DNA of 64,000 bases from Desulfosudis oleivorans (lineage in GTDB: Bacteria > Desulfobacterota > Desulfobacteria > Desulfobacterales > SURF-7): contig DYJD01000030.1 in the NCBI GenBank assembly GCA_020723325.1, positions 1 through 64,000 on the forward strand, given 5' to 3'. Position numbers and translations under genes: made by a program. The notes under the pieces were generated by a model. The model had not been told where the DNA came from and did not search any database. It worked only from the letters and a program-made list of their open reading frames with translations. The first letter of the stretch is position 1, and the number at the start of each line of letters is the position of its first letter. This document shows, piece after piece, positions 19,588-28,074 of the stretch.

Positions 19588-19954
19588 TATCGGTTTTAAT
19601 GCGCGCAGACAGCTTCAGGGTGACATGCTGCCGGTCGTCCCAGGGCCAAAACATGGCCAATACCGCAGCGTTTTCAATTTTTCCGGCAAACAGAGTCTGG
19701 TTGGACCGGATACCCCGGAACTCCCGGGTCAGATTGAGATCCAGGGCCGATGGTTTTTGACCGGCCGGTTTCAACGCCGGACCCAAAAGACCTGTGAAAA
19801 GCTCATTCCACTGTTTGATATCCTTGGCAAAAAAAACCAATTCCAGATAATCTTCTTTTTGCTTTTTGATTTTCTTAATCCCCAAGGGTTCGCATTTCGC
19901 CTGCAGCGTCTTTAATATCATGTCCACATCCTGATAAAATGGTTGATACCCCAT
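19574..19954 (-). CDS. Conserved hypothetical protein
   Basis: 126 residues, soluble, no signal peptide. It has a mixed alpha/beta pattern with a strand DYLELVFFAKDIKQW and AAVLAMFWPWDDRQHVTLKLS near the C-terminus. It overlaps the 1022-residue gene downstream and is probably translated with it. No family recognised. Confidence 0.6.
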   Translation of the reverse strand: MGYQPFYQDVDMILKTLQAKCEPLGIKKIKKQKEDYLELVFFAKDIKQWNELFTGLLGPALKPAGQKPSALDLNLTREFRGIRSNQTLFAGKIENAAVLAMFWPWDDRQHVTLKLSARIKTDNGKE

Positions 19955-20088
19955 ACAGCCCGGCCTGCTCAGGGCAGAATGCTGATGAATAATAAATATC
20001 GGGATTACTGCAAAATTTCAATAAAAACATTGATCCTCGGCCTGATCTGACATTATAATGGAGTCAAAGAAAAACAAAAAGGTGCTCC

Positions 20089-20385
20089 ATGAAAAAAATC
20101 ATTGGTTTGCTCATTATCCTGTTGCTTCTGCCGGCCGCGGCTTGGGCTTATGAAACCTTCCGGTGCAATAATCGCGTGATCCAGACCGGCGACTTAAAAA
20201 GCAAGGTTTTGGAATGCTGCGGAGAGCCTGATTCCAAAGAAGATGTGGGCGAAAAAACATACTGGGAGGCAAATCAAAAAATCAAGGTGCCTGTCAGTGA
20301 ATGGATCTATGTCAAATATCAGTATGACATCGTCATCACCTTTGAAGCCAGCCGGGTTGTAAAGATCGAAAATATCTATAAATAA
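20089..20385 (+). CDS. DUF2845 family exported protein
   Basis: 98 residues with an 18-20 residue signal peptide (ending AAAWA) and the DUF2845 pattern FRCNNRVIQTGDLKSKVLECCGEP. The paired cysteines and the GD...K..V...CGEP block define the family, which is small, periplasmic and of unknown function. AAGGTG precedes the ATG. It is upstream of the pilin cluster but separated from it by 136 nt. Confidence 0.82.
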   Translation: MKKIIGLLIILLLLPAAAWAYETFRCNNRVIQTGDLKSKVLECCGEPDSKEDVGEKTYWEANQKIKVPVSEWIYVKYQYDIVITFEASRVVKIENIYK

Positions 20386-20521
20386 ATTTTCATTGACAAC
20401 ATGCAAGAAATCCGCTATGGGACCCCATAATCATTATCCCACCGAAGTTTGATTCCTACCGCAGTTTTGCATTAAGAATTTACATCAATCTCAACATACG
20501 ACTCAGCATTGGGAGGAAAAG

Positions 20522-21130
20522 ATGAACCCATTGTTGCCGACCGAAGATTTGTATCGAGAAAAGGGTAGTACTGATGAAAAAGGCATTACCCTGCTGGAGT
20601 TGCTGACGGTGATCGGAATTATTTGCATTACTGCCGCCATTGTCATGCCGATATTCATCGGCTGGCTGCCCCGCTATCGCTTGAAACAGGCCGCCCTGGA
20701 TCTTTTCACGAATTATCAACAAGCCCGTATGCTGGCCATTCGAAACAGCGGCGAATACGCAATGGTATTTGATCCCGGGGCCAATGCCTATCGCCTGGTG
20801 AGCGGCGGGGCTGATGGGCGTTATAACGGAAAGTCGATTCCCAATGATGATGTGGTGGAAAAAACCGTGCACTTATCTGATTATGGCAGTGACGTAAAAT
20901 TCGGCCATGGCGATGCCTGGTTGAATGCCACCAGCGAGCCTTCAGAAGAATTTCCGGCAGATGGGGTCAGCTACGAAGACAAAAGCGCTGAATTCAATGC
21001 CGAGGGAATCAGTCATAAAATGGGCTATGTTTATCTGACCAACAGCAGTCGCACCGCCTATGCCCTGGCAACGCCCACCATGGCCGGGATCGTGAGAATA
21101 TGCATGTGGACCGGAAAAAATTGGCAATAG
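20522..21130 (+). CDS. Minor pilin, GspH/FimT type
   Basis: 202 residues. Prepilin signal KGITLLELLTVIGI: cleavage by prepilin peptidase after Gly, methylatable Ile, Glu at +5, then a hydrophobic helix IIC..AAIVMPIF. FimT-like features follow (QAALDLFTNYQQARMLAIR). The leader of about 20 residues is unusually long. A strong GGAGGAAAAG site precedes the ATG. It is the first of four minor-pilin genes, which together prime type IV pilus or type II-like pseudopilus assembly in the inner membrane. Confidence 0.88.
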   Translation: MNPLLPTEDLYREKGSTDEKGITLLELLTVIGIICITAAIVMPIFIGWLPRYRLKQAALDLFTNYQQARMLAIRNSGEYAMVFDPGANAYRLVSGGADGRYNGKSIPNDDVVEKTVHLSDYGSDVKFGHGDAWLNATSEPSEEFPADGVSYEDKSAEFNAEGISHKMGYVYLTNSSRTAYALATPTMAGIVRICMWTGKNWQ

Positions 21131-21141
21131 GTGGGAACCAT

Positions 21142-22095
21142 ATGCGCAACCTGTTTTTGCATACCGCTCGCAACGACGGCTTCACCCTTATTGAAGTATT
21201 AATGGCCACGGCTTTAGCCGGTATTATTCTCACTGGAATCATCACCGTCTTCCTTGGCCAAAGTCATTCCTACCAAGTTCAAATCGCCACAGCCGCCCTG
21301 CAGCAAAATTTGCGGGCCGCCATGAATATGATGAGCCGGGACATCCTTATGGCCGGCTATTATACCGGCTTGGATGGAAACGTTTATCCGGGCTGCGTGG
21401 ATTGGAATCCCCTTCAAAAAGGCAAGGAGGCGCTGCGGCCGTATTTGCACGGCGTGAATCATATTGTTGGAATTCCCCATTTTCGAGATGGAAGCGATTC
21501 CATCGTGATCGTCAAGGCCGGTGACGACACGGGCCGGCTTGGTGTTGATGAAGGCGTACAAAAAGGCAGCGTGGTGATCGTGCTGCACAGCCTGGATTTG
21601 AATGCAACGGGCGCTGAAGATTTAAACACCGGCGGCAGTCGTTTCGGTATATTGATCAAGGCAGACCTGACCCGCGGCGAGATGTTCCAAATCATGAATA
21701 TCGACAAGGATGTCGCTGTAGTCGGAAAGGGTAAAATCAACCACCTTACCGTTAAGCATCCCTTTACAGCATCCTATTCGAAAAACGACATCATTGCCCG
21801 GGCAGATATCATCATCTATCGCGTGGACGATGCCAATGCGAATTTTCCGCGATCCATCCTGGCGCGCAAAAATGTCGGCAACGGCAATAAATTTCAAGCA
21901 GTGGCCGAAAATATCGTGGATCTTCAATGCGCCTATATCTTAAACAATGGCTCTGAAACAAATGATCCGGCCGGAAAGGAGGTCTCCATCCGGGCGGTAA
22001 ATTTCCGCCTTACCGGGGAGACCTACGTGCCCAGGAAGGGAAAAATCCGCAGAACCCTGGAATCGATCATTTCCGTGCGGAATACACCCAAATGA
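21142..22095 (+). CDS. Minor pilin, PilW-like
   Basis: 317 residues from the ATG at 21142, chosen because AGGTGGGA lies just upstream; the in-frame start at 21100 lies inside the preceding gene. The prepilin motif is DGFTLIEVLMATALAGIIL. A long soluble domain includes AAMNMMSRDILMAGYY, typical of PilW. The 11-nt gap to the previous stop indicates one operon. Confidence 0.88.
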   Translation: MRNLFLHTARNDGFTLIEVLMATALAGIILTGIITVFLGQSHSYQVQIATAALQQNLRAAMNMMSRDILMAGYYTGLDGNVYPGCVDWNPLQKGKEALRPYLHGVNHIVGIPHFRDGSDSIVIVKAGDDTGRLGVDEGVQKGSVVIVLHSLDLNATGAEDLNTGGSRFGILIKADLTRGEMFQIMNIDKDVAVVGKGKINHLTVKHPFTASYSKNDIIARADIIIYRVDDANANFPRSILARKNVGNGNKFQAVAENIVDLQCAYILNNGSETNDPAGKEVSIRAVNFRLTGETYVPRKGKIRRTLESIISVRNTPK

Positions 22096-22128
22096 ACCAT
22101 TGCCCGTTTTCCCATAAGGAGAAGACCC

Positions 22129-22572
22129 ATGGCGAAAAAGTTCGAAAAAAATCAAGGGGGGTTCACATTTACGGAAATCATGGCGGCCATGACCATTTTC
22201 TTGGTGGGCTTGCTGGGATTATGCGCGCTGCAACTTGCCGGAATCCGGAACAACCGTTTGAGCGGCTGTGGAACCCAGGCTCTCAGTCTGGTCCAAATGC
22301 AGATGGAGCAAATCTTGCAGGCGGATTTCCATGCCCCGCATATCAGCGATGTAAATCCCAGCAACAACCAGGATCTCATGTCCGTTGAAAATTGCGACTA
22401 TGAAAATGTGGATGCCGAAGGGAAAAAAGTCGACTGGAGCCCTTACCAGCTTATTTGGAATGTCGCCGACGGCCTGCCGGTGGCAGGCACCAAAACCATT
22501 GTGGTGACGGTGTTGTGGGATAACCGCAAAAGCAGCCGGCAACTGATAGGGGTAAAATCCCTTGTTTTTTAA
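22129..22572 (+). CDS. Minor pilin, PilV-like
   Basis: 147 residues. Prepilin motif GGFTFTEIMAAMTIFLVG with Phe instead of Leu after Thr, then LLGLCALQLAGIRNN. AAGGAGAAG precedes the ATG. The size and the alternation of a short hydrophobic start and a soluble domain match PilV-type minor pilins. Third gene of the cluster. Confidence 0.85.
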   Translation: MAKKFEKNQGGFTFTEIMAAMTIFLVGLLGLCALQLAGIRNNRLSGCGTQALSLVQMQMEQILQADFHAPHISDVNPSNNQDLMSVENCDYENVDAEGKKVDWSPYQLIWNVADGLPVAGTKTIVVTVLWDNRKSSRQLIGVKSLVF

Positions 22573-22591
22573 TGAAGGAGGGCGGAGGGGC

Positions 22592-23047
22592 ATGAAATCG
22601 CTAGGGAGGAATGCAAGCGGCTCGATTAACGGTGTTGCCCTGTTTTTCCTGGCATTGCTGACCATCGTGGGCGCCTCCCTCATTTCCATGTCCATCGGCG
22701 AAGTCTGGATTTCCAGAAATGAGCAGATTCGTAAAAAAGAATTTTATATTGCCGAAGGCGGAGCCCAAAGGGAAGCCCGGGAAATCGGCGCGGGCAATTA
22801 TCCTGCCGGGGGTGAGTCGCTGCCATTGGTGGTGGCCACGGACAAAAGCCCTTCCCTACCAGTGCCGGCCCCCCACCGCATATTGGGGGAATCCTATCAG
22901 TTCTCCATCGAATACAAGGGGGCTTTTCCAGCGCTGAAAGGTTTTTCCAGTAAAAATTTCAGCCGCTATGACTATGATGTTCAAGTTCTTCACGGAAAGG
23001 CCCAAATCAAGGCGCGCTATGCCCGTATTGGGCCCAAGATGATGTAG
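22592..23047 (+). CDS. PilX-like minor pilin
   Basis: 151 residues from the ATG at 22592 (GGAGGGG about 2-7 nt upstream). It has a hydrophobic N-terminal helix NGVALFFLALLTIVGASLIS and then EFYIAEGGAQREAREIG, the A/FYxAEAG..R..A block typical of PilX-N proteins. It lacks a canonical GFTLxE cleavage site, as many PilX relatives do. It closes the minor-pilin group. Confidence 0.78.
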   Translation: MKSLGRNASGSINGVALFFLALLTIVGASLISMSIGEVWISRNEQIRKKEFYIAEGGAQREAREIGAGNYPAGGESLPLVVATDKSPSLPVPAPHRILGESYQFSIEYKGAFPALKGFSSKNFSRYDYDVQVLHGKAQIKARYARIGPKMM

Positions 23048-23080
23048 CGAGTGATTTGATTGTTCTCTTTCATCCAGTCA

Positions 23081-23350
23081 GTCGGGGTCGGGGTCGGTAT
23101 CGGTATCGGTATTGGGTTTTTCAGCATTCACTTTTTTTGACCCCGCCCCCTGGTGCACGAAATACAAGCGCGTTTCCCCTGCTGACCTTAAGACCCAACG
23201 CGATTGCCTTGCCGTGGGGCGGTTCGCGAACCGCCCTTACCCACTGGCGAGACGCCCAGATTCATCCCCTTGGCGAATCGCCTTTGGGAGGGGGCGGGGT
23301 GAAAAAAACAAAAAAACTCGATACCGATTCCGATACCGATACCGACCCCG
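23081..23350. repeat. Inverted pair of hexamer-repeat arms with unrelated interior
   Basis: Left arm 23081-23117 reads GTCGGGGTCGGGGTCGGTAT then GGTATC units. Right arm 23319-23350 is its inverse complement in type (CGATACCGATTCCGATACC...). The interior includes the perfect palindrome GGGCGGTTCGCGAACCGCCC at 23217-23236. It fills most of the 545-nt gap 23048-23592 between the pilX-like gene and the ATPase gene; the remainder (23360-23592) shows nothing recognisable. Confidence 0.8.
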
Positions 23351-23592
23351 TAAAGTTGGATGGCAGAGACAAAACCCAATCCCTCACGAATCGCTTTGTT
23401 TTGGTGGGCAATAGTATTCGCTATCTGAAATGCTGGTATTTAATTCCTGCACATTCCGCGCCAAAATTACATGCGATTCCCCTGTCCCCCCGCTATAAAA
23501 AGACTTGATTGCATTTCCCGAGCTGGTATATCAATCCTTTTATATCACCGTATTTTTTATCCATCTTGTTCCAGAATCGGAAAGGATGTTGA

Positions 23593-25422
23593 ATGACCGC
23601 CAGCCAAGTCGACACCTCATCCGCGGAGAATGTTCTACGAATTTTGATCCATAACGGAATCATCTCCCCTGCCCAGTCTGAAAAAATCTTGCACAATCAG
23701 GAAACCATCCGCCAAAAGCTGGAAAAGGAATGGCGCAGCCAAAAGGCCCATCGCATGTATGGCGGCCGGATTGTGAATCCGGTGACGATCATCGATGTGA
23801 TTGCAGCCCTGAATCTTCGGCGGGCGGATGATCCTGAAAAGAATATCGATGAGGAAAGCCTCTATCAGATATTGGCAGGGGCCTGGGACATCCCCTATCG
23901 GAAAATCGATCCCTTGAAATTGGATCTGAATACAGTGACCATGACCATTCCGCGCTCTTTTGCCATGAAGCATCTGGTTCTGCCCATCGAGATCCAGGAT
24001 GGCACACTGACCGTGGCCACTTCCGATCCATTCAACCGCGATGTATTTGAAGACATCAACCGGGTCAGCCAGATGAAAGTCCGTGTGGTGCTCAGCTCCA
24101 AAACCGATATCACCCGCCTGATCGACGAATTTTTCGGTTTTAAGCGTTCCATTGCCGCAGCGGAAATGGAATTCGGCACCATGGGGCCGGATCTTGGGAA
24201 TCTGGAGCAATATGTCAAACTCCAGCCTGTGGATGAACTGTCCTCCAATGACAAGCATATCATCAATGCGGTCAATCATCTGTTCAGCTACGCCATCGAC
24301 CAAAGGGCCAGCGATATTCACATTGAACCCAAAAGGGAGCACAGCCTGGTGCGCATGCGTATTGATGGCGTGCTGCATACGGTCTATAAGCTGCCCAAGA
24401 AGGTCCATCTGGCCATGGTCAGCCGCATCAAGAATCTTTCGCGCTTGGACATGTCTGAAAAACGTCGACCCCAGGACGGACGCATCAAGACCGACAAAGG
24501 CAACACGGAAGTGGAAGTGCGCATCTCCACCGTTCCGGTGGCTTTCGGCGAAAAATTGGTGATGCGCATCATGGATCCGGATATTCTGTTTCAGGATTTG
24601 AAAAAGCTCGGCTTCAGCGATCATGACTTCAGCCGTTTCAGTCGCTTCATCCAGATGCCATACGGCATTGTGCTGGTTTGCGGGCCCACCGGCAGCGGCA
24701 AGTCCACCACCCTTTATTCCGCCCTGCGGGAGCTGTCCACACCCGACATCAATATTATCACCGTTGAGGATCCCATTGAAATGATCCATGAGGATTTCAA
24801 TCAGATCGCGGTCCAGCCGGCGGTGGACATCACCTTTGCATCCATTTTACGAACCATTCTGCGCCAGGACCCGGATGTCATCATGATCGGAGAAATGCGC
24901 GATCTGCAAACCGCTCAGAATGCCATCCAGGCCGCCTTGACCGGGCATCTGGTCTTGTCGACCCTGCACACCAATGATGCACCGGCGGCCCTCACCCGGC
25001 TGTTGGATCTGGGGGTGCCGCATTTTTTACTTCAGGCCACCTTGATCGGCATCCTGGGTCAGCGCCTGGTGCGGAAAATCTGCAAGTATTGCAAGGAAGC
25101 GTTTGAGGCAGATGTGGAAATGCTGGCGAATCTGGGAATCCGTGTGCCGGACAAGTCTCGGCAAATCATTCTTCACCGCGGCAAAGGCTGCATCCGCTGC
25201 CGGGGAACCGGTTATCTCGGCCGCATCGGAATATTCGAGGTACTGCCCTATTCCGAATCCATCCGGAAATTGACATCCGCCCAATCGGATCTTGAAGCCA
25301 TCAAGCACAAGGCCAGGCAGGAAGGCATGGCCACTTTGCGGGAAGATGCGGTTGATAAAATGCTGAAGGGGATAACCACCCATGAGGAGGTTCTGCGGGT
25401 GACCTGGGAAGCTCCTGAATAA
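23593..25422 (+). CDS. Type IV pilus/type II secretion assembly ATPase (PilB/GspE)
   Basis: 609 residues. An N-terminal MshEN-like region (about 85-185) is followed by the secretion-ATPase core. Walker A is GPTGSGKST at 364-372, the Asp box and Walker B region lie at 418-437 with GEMRD, and the His box is ALTGHLVLSTLHTND. A zinc-binding tetracysteine is formed by C497, C500, C533 and C536. The hexameric ATPase drives pilin or pseudopilin polymerisation from the cytoplasm. It lies 545 nt after the minor pilins, separated by a repeat element. AAAGGA precedes the ATG. PilM-Q and major pilin genes are not in the window. Confidence 0.9.
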   Translation: MTASQVDTSSAENVLRILIHNGIISPAQSEKILHNQETIRQKLEKEWRSQKAHRMYGGRIVNPVTIIDVIAALNLRRADDPEKNIDEESLYQILAGAWDIPYRKIDPLKLDLNTVTMTIPRSFAMKHLVLPIEIQDGTLTVATSDPFNRDVFEDINRVSQMKVRVVLSSKTDITRLIDEFFGFKRSIAAAEMEFGTMGPDLGNLEQYVKLQPVDELSSNDKHIINAVNHLFSYAIDQRASDIHIEPKREHSLVRMRIDGVLHTVYKLPKKVHLAMVSRIKNLSRLDMSEKRRPQDGRIKTDKGNTEVEVRISTVPVAFGEKLVMRIMDPDILFQDLKKLGFSDHDFSRFSRFIQMPYGIVLVCGPTGSGKSTTLYSALRELSTPDINIITVEDPIEMIHEDFNQIAVQPAVDITFASILRTILRQDPDVIMIGEMRDLQTAQNAIQAALTGHLVLSTLHTNDAPAALTRLLDLGVPHFLLQATLIGILGQRLVRKICKYCKEAFEADVEMLANLGIRVPDKSRQIILHRGKGCIRCRGTGYLGRIGIFEVLPYSESIRKLTSAQSDLEAIKHKARQEGMATLREDAVDKMLKGITTHEEVLRVTWEAPE

Positions 25423-25498
25423 TTTTGGATTATATGTTTTAAATTGGCTGCGCCGACCAACCGCAGGGCGGCCATTGGTCAGCGCAGCCGAATTGGGT

Positions 25499-26572
25499 CT
25501 ATTGCTGGATAGCGGTGACACCGAAACCAGGTTCAAGATCCCTTTTGTAATCTGTGACCACTGTGGTGGCTGTGGTGGCTTCCGTGCGCAATACCATCAA
25601 TTTGCCGACAAAAATCTTCTTGGTTACCGGGTCCAGCTTTTCATTGTAGTAAATACCATATTCCTGACCGGGCTTGACGCCGGCATTCTGCCCCACATTT
25701 ATGAAGGCAATGGTCTGGGCGAAAATATTTTCATGTCTTTCGGTAATCAGGATATTTCCATCCAAATTTTTTACACTCTCGGTTAACGGGATTTCCACTG
25801 GTAAACGTTTATAGGGCATGATCTTGTCTTTCAGCAGGATCTGCTGGAAGCCTTTAACTACCTTGGCTTCGGCAACGGCTGCTGCTGCATCGATCATTTC
25901 CGTGATTTCCACGATACCCGCCAGCACATGCTGGATACCCACCGGCTTGCCGGTTGTGCGGTCGATGACTTCCTCTTCCAGGGTTCGATAAACCGCATAC
26001 AGCGCTCCGGTGGTAAGGGCCGGCTTGCCGGCGCCGGTCTGTTTCACATACACCGTATCCCCTACGCTGATAAAAATTTTATCGCCCTTGACCTTGATGA
26101 TTTCCGCATCAGGGGTGAGGGCTTCATCACGAATAAAGCCCACCTGGTCCATCCATGGAAAATTGAACATGGCAGGCCCTTTGGCCTGAACCAGGGCCGG
26201 CGGAACGCCCTTGGCCGGAGGCATAACCGGCATCTTTTCTTCCGGCAAAGGCTTCTTTGCCGGCATGGCCCGCACCTCCTCAACGATGATTTTCCCGTCT
26301 TTTTCATACAAATGCAGTTGGTTGCCCGGATAAATCAAATGGGGATTGGCGATTTGCTTGTTCTTGGACCACAATTGGGGCCATAATAACGGATTGTCAA
26401 AAAATTTCTTGCAAATCCCCCAGAGGGTGTCGCCTTTTTGGACCGTGTAGTAATATTCGGTCTCTTTGGTTCGGGAGGATTTTTCATCTTCACCGGCGGC
26501 AGGGCAAACGAAAACAAAAACGGCAAACACAGCGATGAGAGCGGCAAGTTGGAATCGTGTTGTAGAATGCAT
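25499..26572 (-). CDS. Exported LysM-domain protein
   Basis: 357 residues. A signal peptide (AALIAVFAVFVFVCPAAG) is followed by one LysM domain at about 42-92 (YYTVQKGDTLWGICKKFFDN...IANPHLIYPGNQLHLY). A Pro/Lys-rich linker and a long C-terminal region repeating short beta units (KGDKIFISVGDTVYVK, VGQNAGVKPGQEYGIY) follow. LysM binds peptidoglycan, so it probably sits on the periplasmic wall. It is convergent with the pilus ATPase gene. Confidence 0.85.
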   Translation of the reverse strand: MHSTTRFQLAALIAVFAVFVFVCPAAGEDEKSSRTKETEYYYTVQKGDTLWGICKKFFDNPLLWPQLWSKNKQIANPHLIYPGNQLHLYEKDGKIIVEEVRAMPAKKPLPEEKMPVMPPAKGVPPALVQAKGPAMFNFPWMDQVGFIRDEALTPDAEIIKVKGDKIFISVGDTVYVKQTGAGKPALTTGALYAVYRTLEEEVIDRTTGKPVGIQHVLAGIVEITEMIDAAAAVAEAKVVKGFQQILLKDKIMPYKRLPVEIPLTESVKNLDGNILITERHENIFAQTIAFINVGQNAGVKPGQEYGIYYNEKLDPVTKKIFVGKLMVLRTEATTATTVVTDYKRDLEPGFGVTAIQQ

Positions 26573-26795
26573 GGCGTATCCCTACTCTATGAGATTGATG
26601 GTTGGCAAGACAGATTCTAAAATCAATTATTACCGCGGTTTTAGATGATTTGTCAAGTCTTTCAATATATTATACTTGAATTTTATTGCCCCGGTTTGGC
26701 CGCGGACTTGCAACGCCTTTGATAATATGCTGAAAATAAGCAGGTTACGTCCGTTACAAACCGGTTCAACAGTAGAAAAGGAAAAAGGAGACAAG

Positions 26796-27365
26796 ATGAA
26801 AACCATTGCCGATTTGTTGTTTGAAGCCGCCATGCTGAAGCAGGTCCCGCGCTCCGGCTATCAATTTTTGGGAACCGGACGAGAGTCGGTGGCGGAACAT
26901 GTTTTCATGACCACCTTCATCGCCTGGGTCATGGCCCAATCCGCGCCCGAAGTGGATGCCGGCCGCCTGACAGCCATGTGTCTTTTGCATGATTTGCCGG
27001 AAACCAGAACCGGGGACTTGAACACTGTTCATAAACAATATGTTTGTGCGGACGAAAAAAAGGCGCTGGCGGATTTGGCCGGCCCTTTGCCCTTTGGCCC
27101 GGCCCTGACCGAATTGATCACGGAATTCAATGCCGGCCGGACCCTGGAAGCGGCCCTGGCCCACGACGCGGATCAGCTTGCATTTATCCTGGATTTAAAG
27201 GCCCAGGCAGATATGGGCCGGCCCCTGCCCGCAGAATGGCTGCCGGCAGTGATCGGACGCCTTAAAACCGAAATCGGAAAAAAAATCGCGGCCGGGATTC
27301 AAGCAACCACCTGGGATGCCTGGTGGCGGAAAAAAATCATTGACGGATTCCAAACAAAGCCGTAA
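26796..27365 (+). CDS. HD-domain protein, YfbR/5'-nucleotidase-like
   Basis: 189 residues. HD phosphohydrolase motifs are AEHVFMTTFIA (first His), CLLHDLPETRTGD (HD pair) and AHDADQLAFILD (distal Asp). The order and size match the HD_3 family that includes 5'-deoxynucleotidase YfbR. Substrate is inferred to be a dNMP. The start at 26796 follows AAAGGAGACAAG. It lies 52 nt upstream of sdhC and may be co-transcribed. Confidence 0.83.
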   Translation: MKTIADLLFEAAMLKQVPRSGYQFLGTGRESVAEHVFMTTFIAWVMAQSAPEVDAGRLTAMCLLHDLPETRTGDLNTVHKQYVCADEKKALADLAGPLPFGPALTELITEFNAGRTLEAALAHDADQLAFILDLKAQADMGRPLPAEWLPAVIGRLKTEIGKKIAAGIQATTWDAWWRKKIIDGFQTKP

Positions 27366-27417
27366 CGATAAAAATTTGGAGATCAAATCAGACTGCAATT
27401 CTCAATGGAGCGACACG

Positions 27418-28059
27418 ATGAACTGGCTTATCAATGTGGTGAGATCTTCCATCGGCAAGAAATTGTGCATGGCCCTCACCGGAATGTGTTTTTGTGGATT
27501 TCTTATAGCTCATCTGGCCGGCAACCTCACCATTTACGGGGGCAAGGACGCTTTCAATGCCTATGCCCAGCGTCTGCACTCCCTGGGGGCCTTGCTGACC
27601 CTGGCGGAAATCGGCTTGCTGACCTTTGCCCTGATTCATATCAGCGTCGGCGCCATCCTATTCTACGGCAATCTTACGGCCCGGCCCCAGCGCTATGAAA
27701 TGAAAAAAAACACGGGCGGCCGTAGCCTGGGTTCCGCCACCATGCCTTATACCGGCTTTTTACTGCTTTTGTTCATCGTTTTTCACTTGATGAATTTTCA
27801 CTTTGTGGACAAAACCCGGCAGAGTATATTTGAAATCGTGTCCGCCGCTTTTCAGCAGCCCCTGTATGTGGTCCTGTACGTGACGGCCATGCTGGTTGCC
27901 GCCGTGCACGTGAGCCATGGCTTCTGGAGCGCCTTTCAGACCCTGGGGCTGAACCATCCCAAATACATGCCGCTGATTCGCCTGGCCGGCCTGGTCTTCA
28001 GTCTGGTGGTGGGGGCTGGGTTCGGATTTCTTCCGATATATATTTCACGAATGACTTAA
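27418..28059 (+). CDS. sdhC: Succinate dehydrogenase/fumarate reductase cytochrome b subunit
   Basis: 213 residues with five hydrophobic segments, the single-subunit type-B (diheme) anchor. Membrane histidines fall in LIAHLAGNL, AQRLHSLG, ALIHISVG, FIVFHLMNFH and AAVHVSHGFW, in positions suited to two b hemes. It anchors SdhAB and exchanges electrons with menaquinone. It is followed after 15 nt by sdhA in the order C-A-B, usual for Desulfobacterota and Bacteroidetes-type enzymes. Confidence 0.92.
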   Translation: MNWLINVVRSSIGKKLCMALTGMCFCGFLIAHLAGNLTIYGGKDAFNAYAQRLHSLGALLTLAEIGLLTFALIHISVGAILFYGNLTARPQRYEMKKNTGGRSLGSATMPYTGFLLLLFIVFHLMNFHFVDKTRQSIFEIVSAAFQQPLYVVLYVTAMLVAAVHVSHGFWSAFQTLGLNHPKYMPLIRLAGLVFSLVVGAGFGFLPIYISRMT

Positions 28060-28074
28060 TGTTAAGGAACTACC

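Noticed and set aside
23081-23350. Possible CRISPR array from regularly spaced repeats
   Set aside because: The units are contiguous hexamers without unique spacers, and no cas genes are present.
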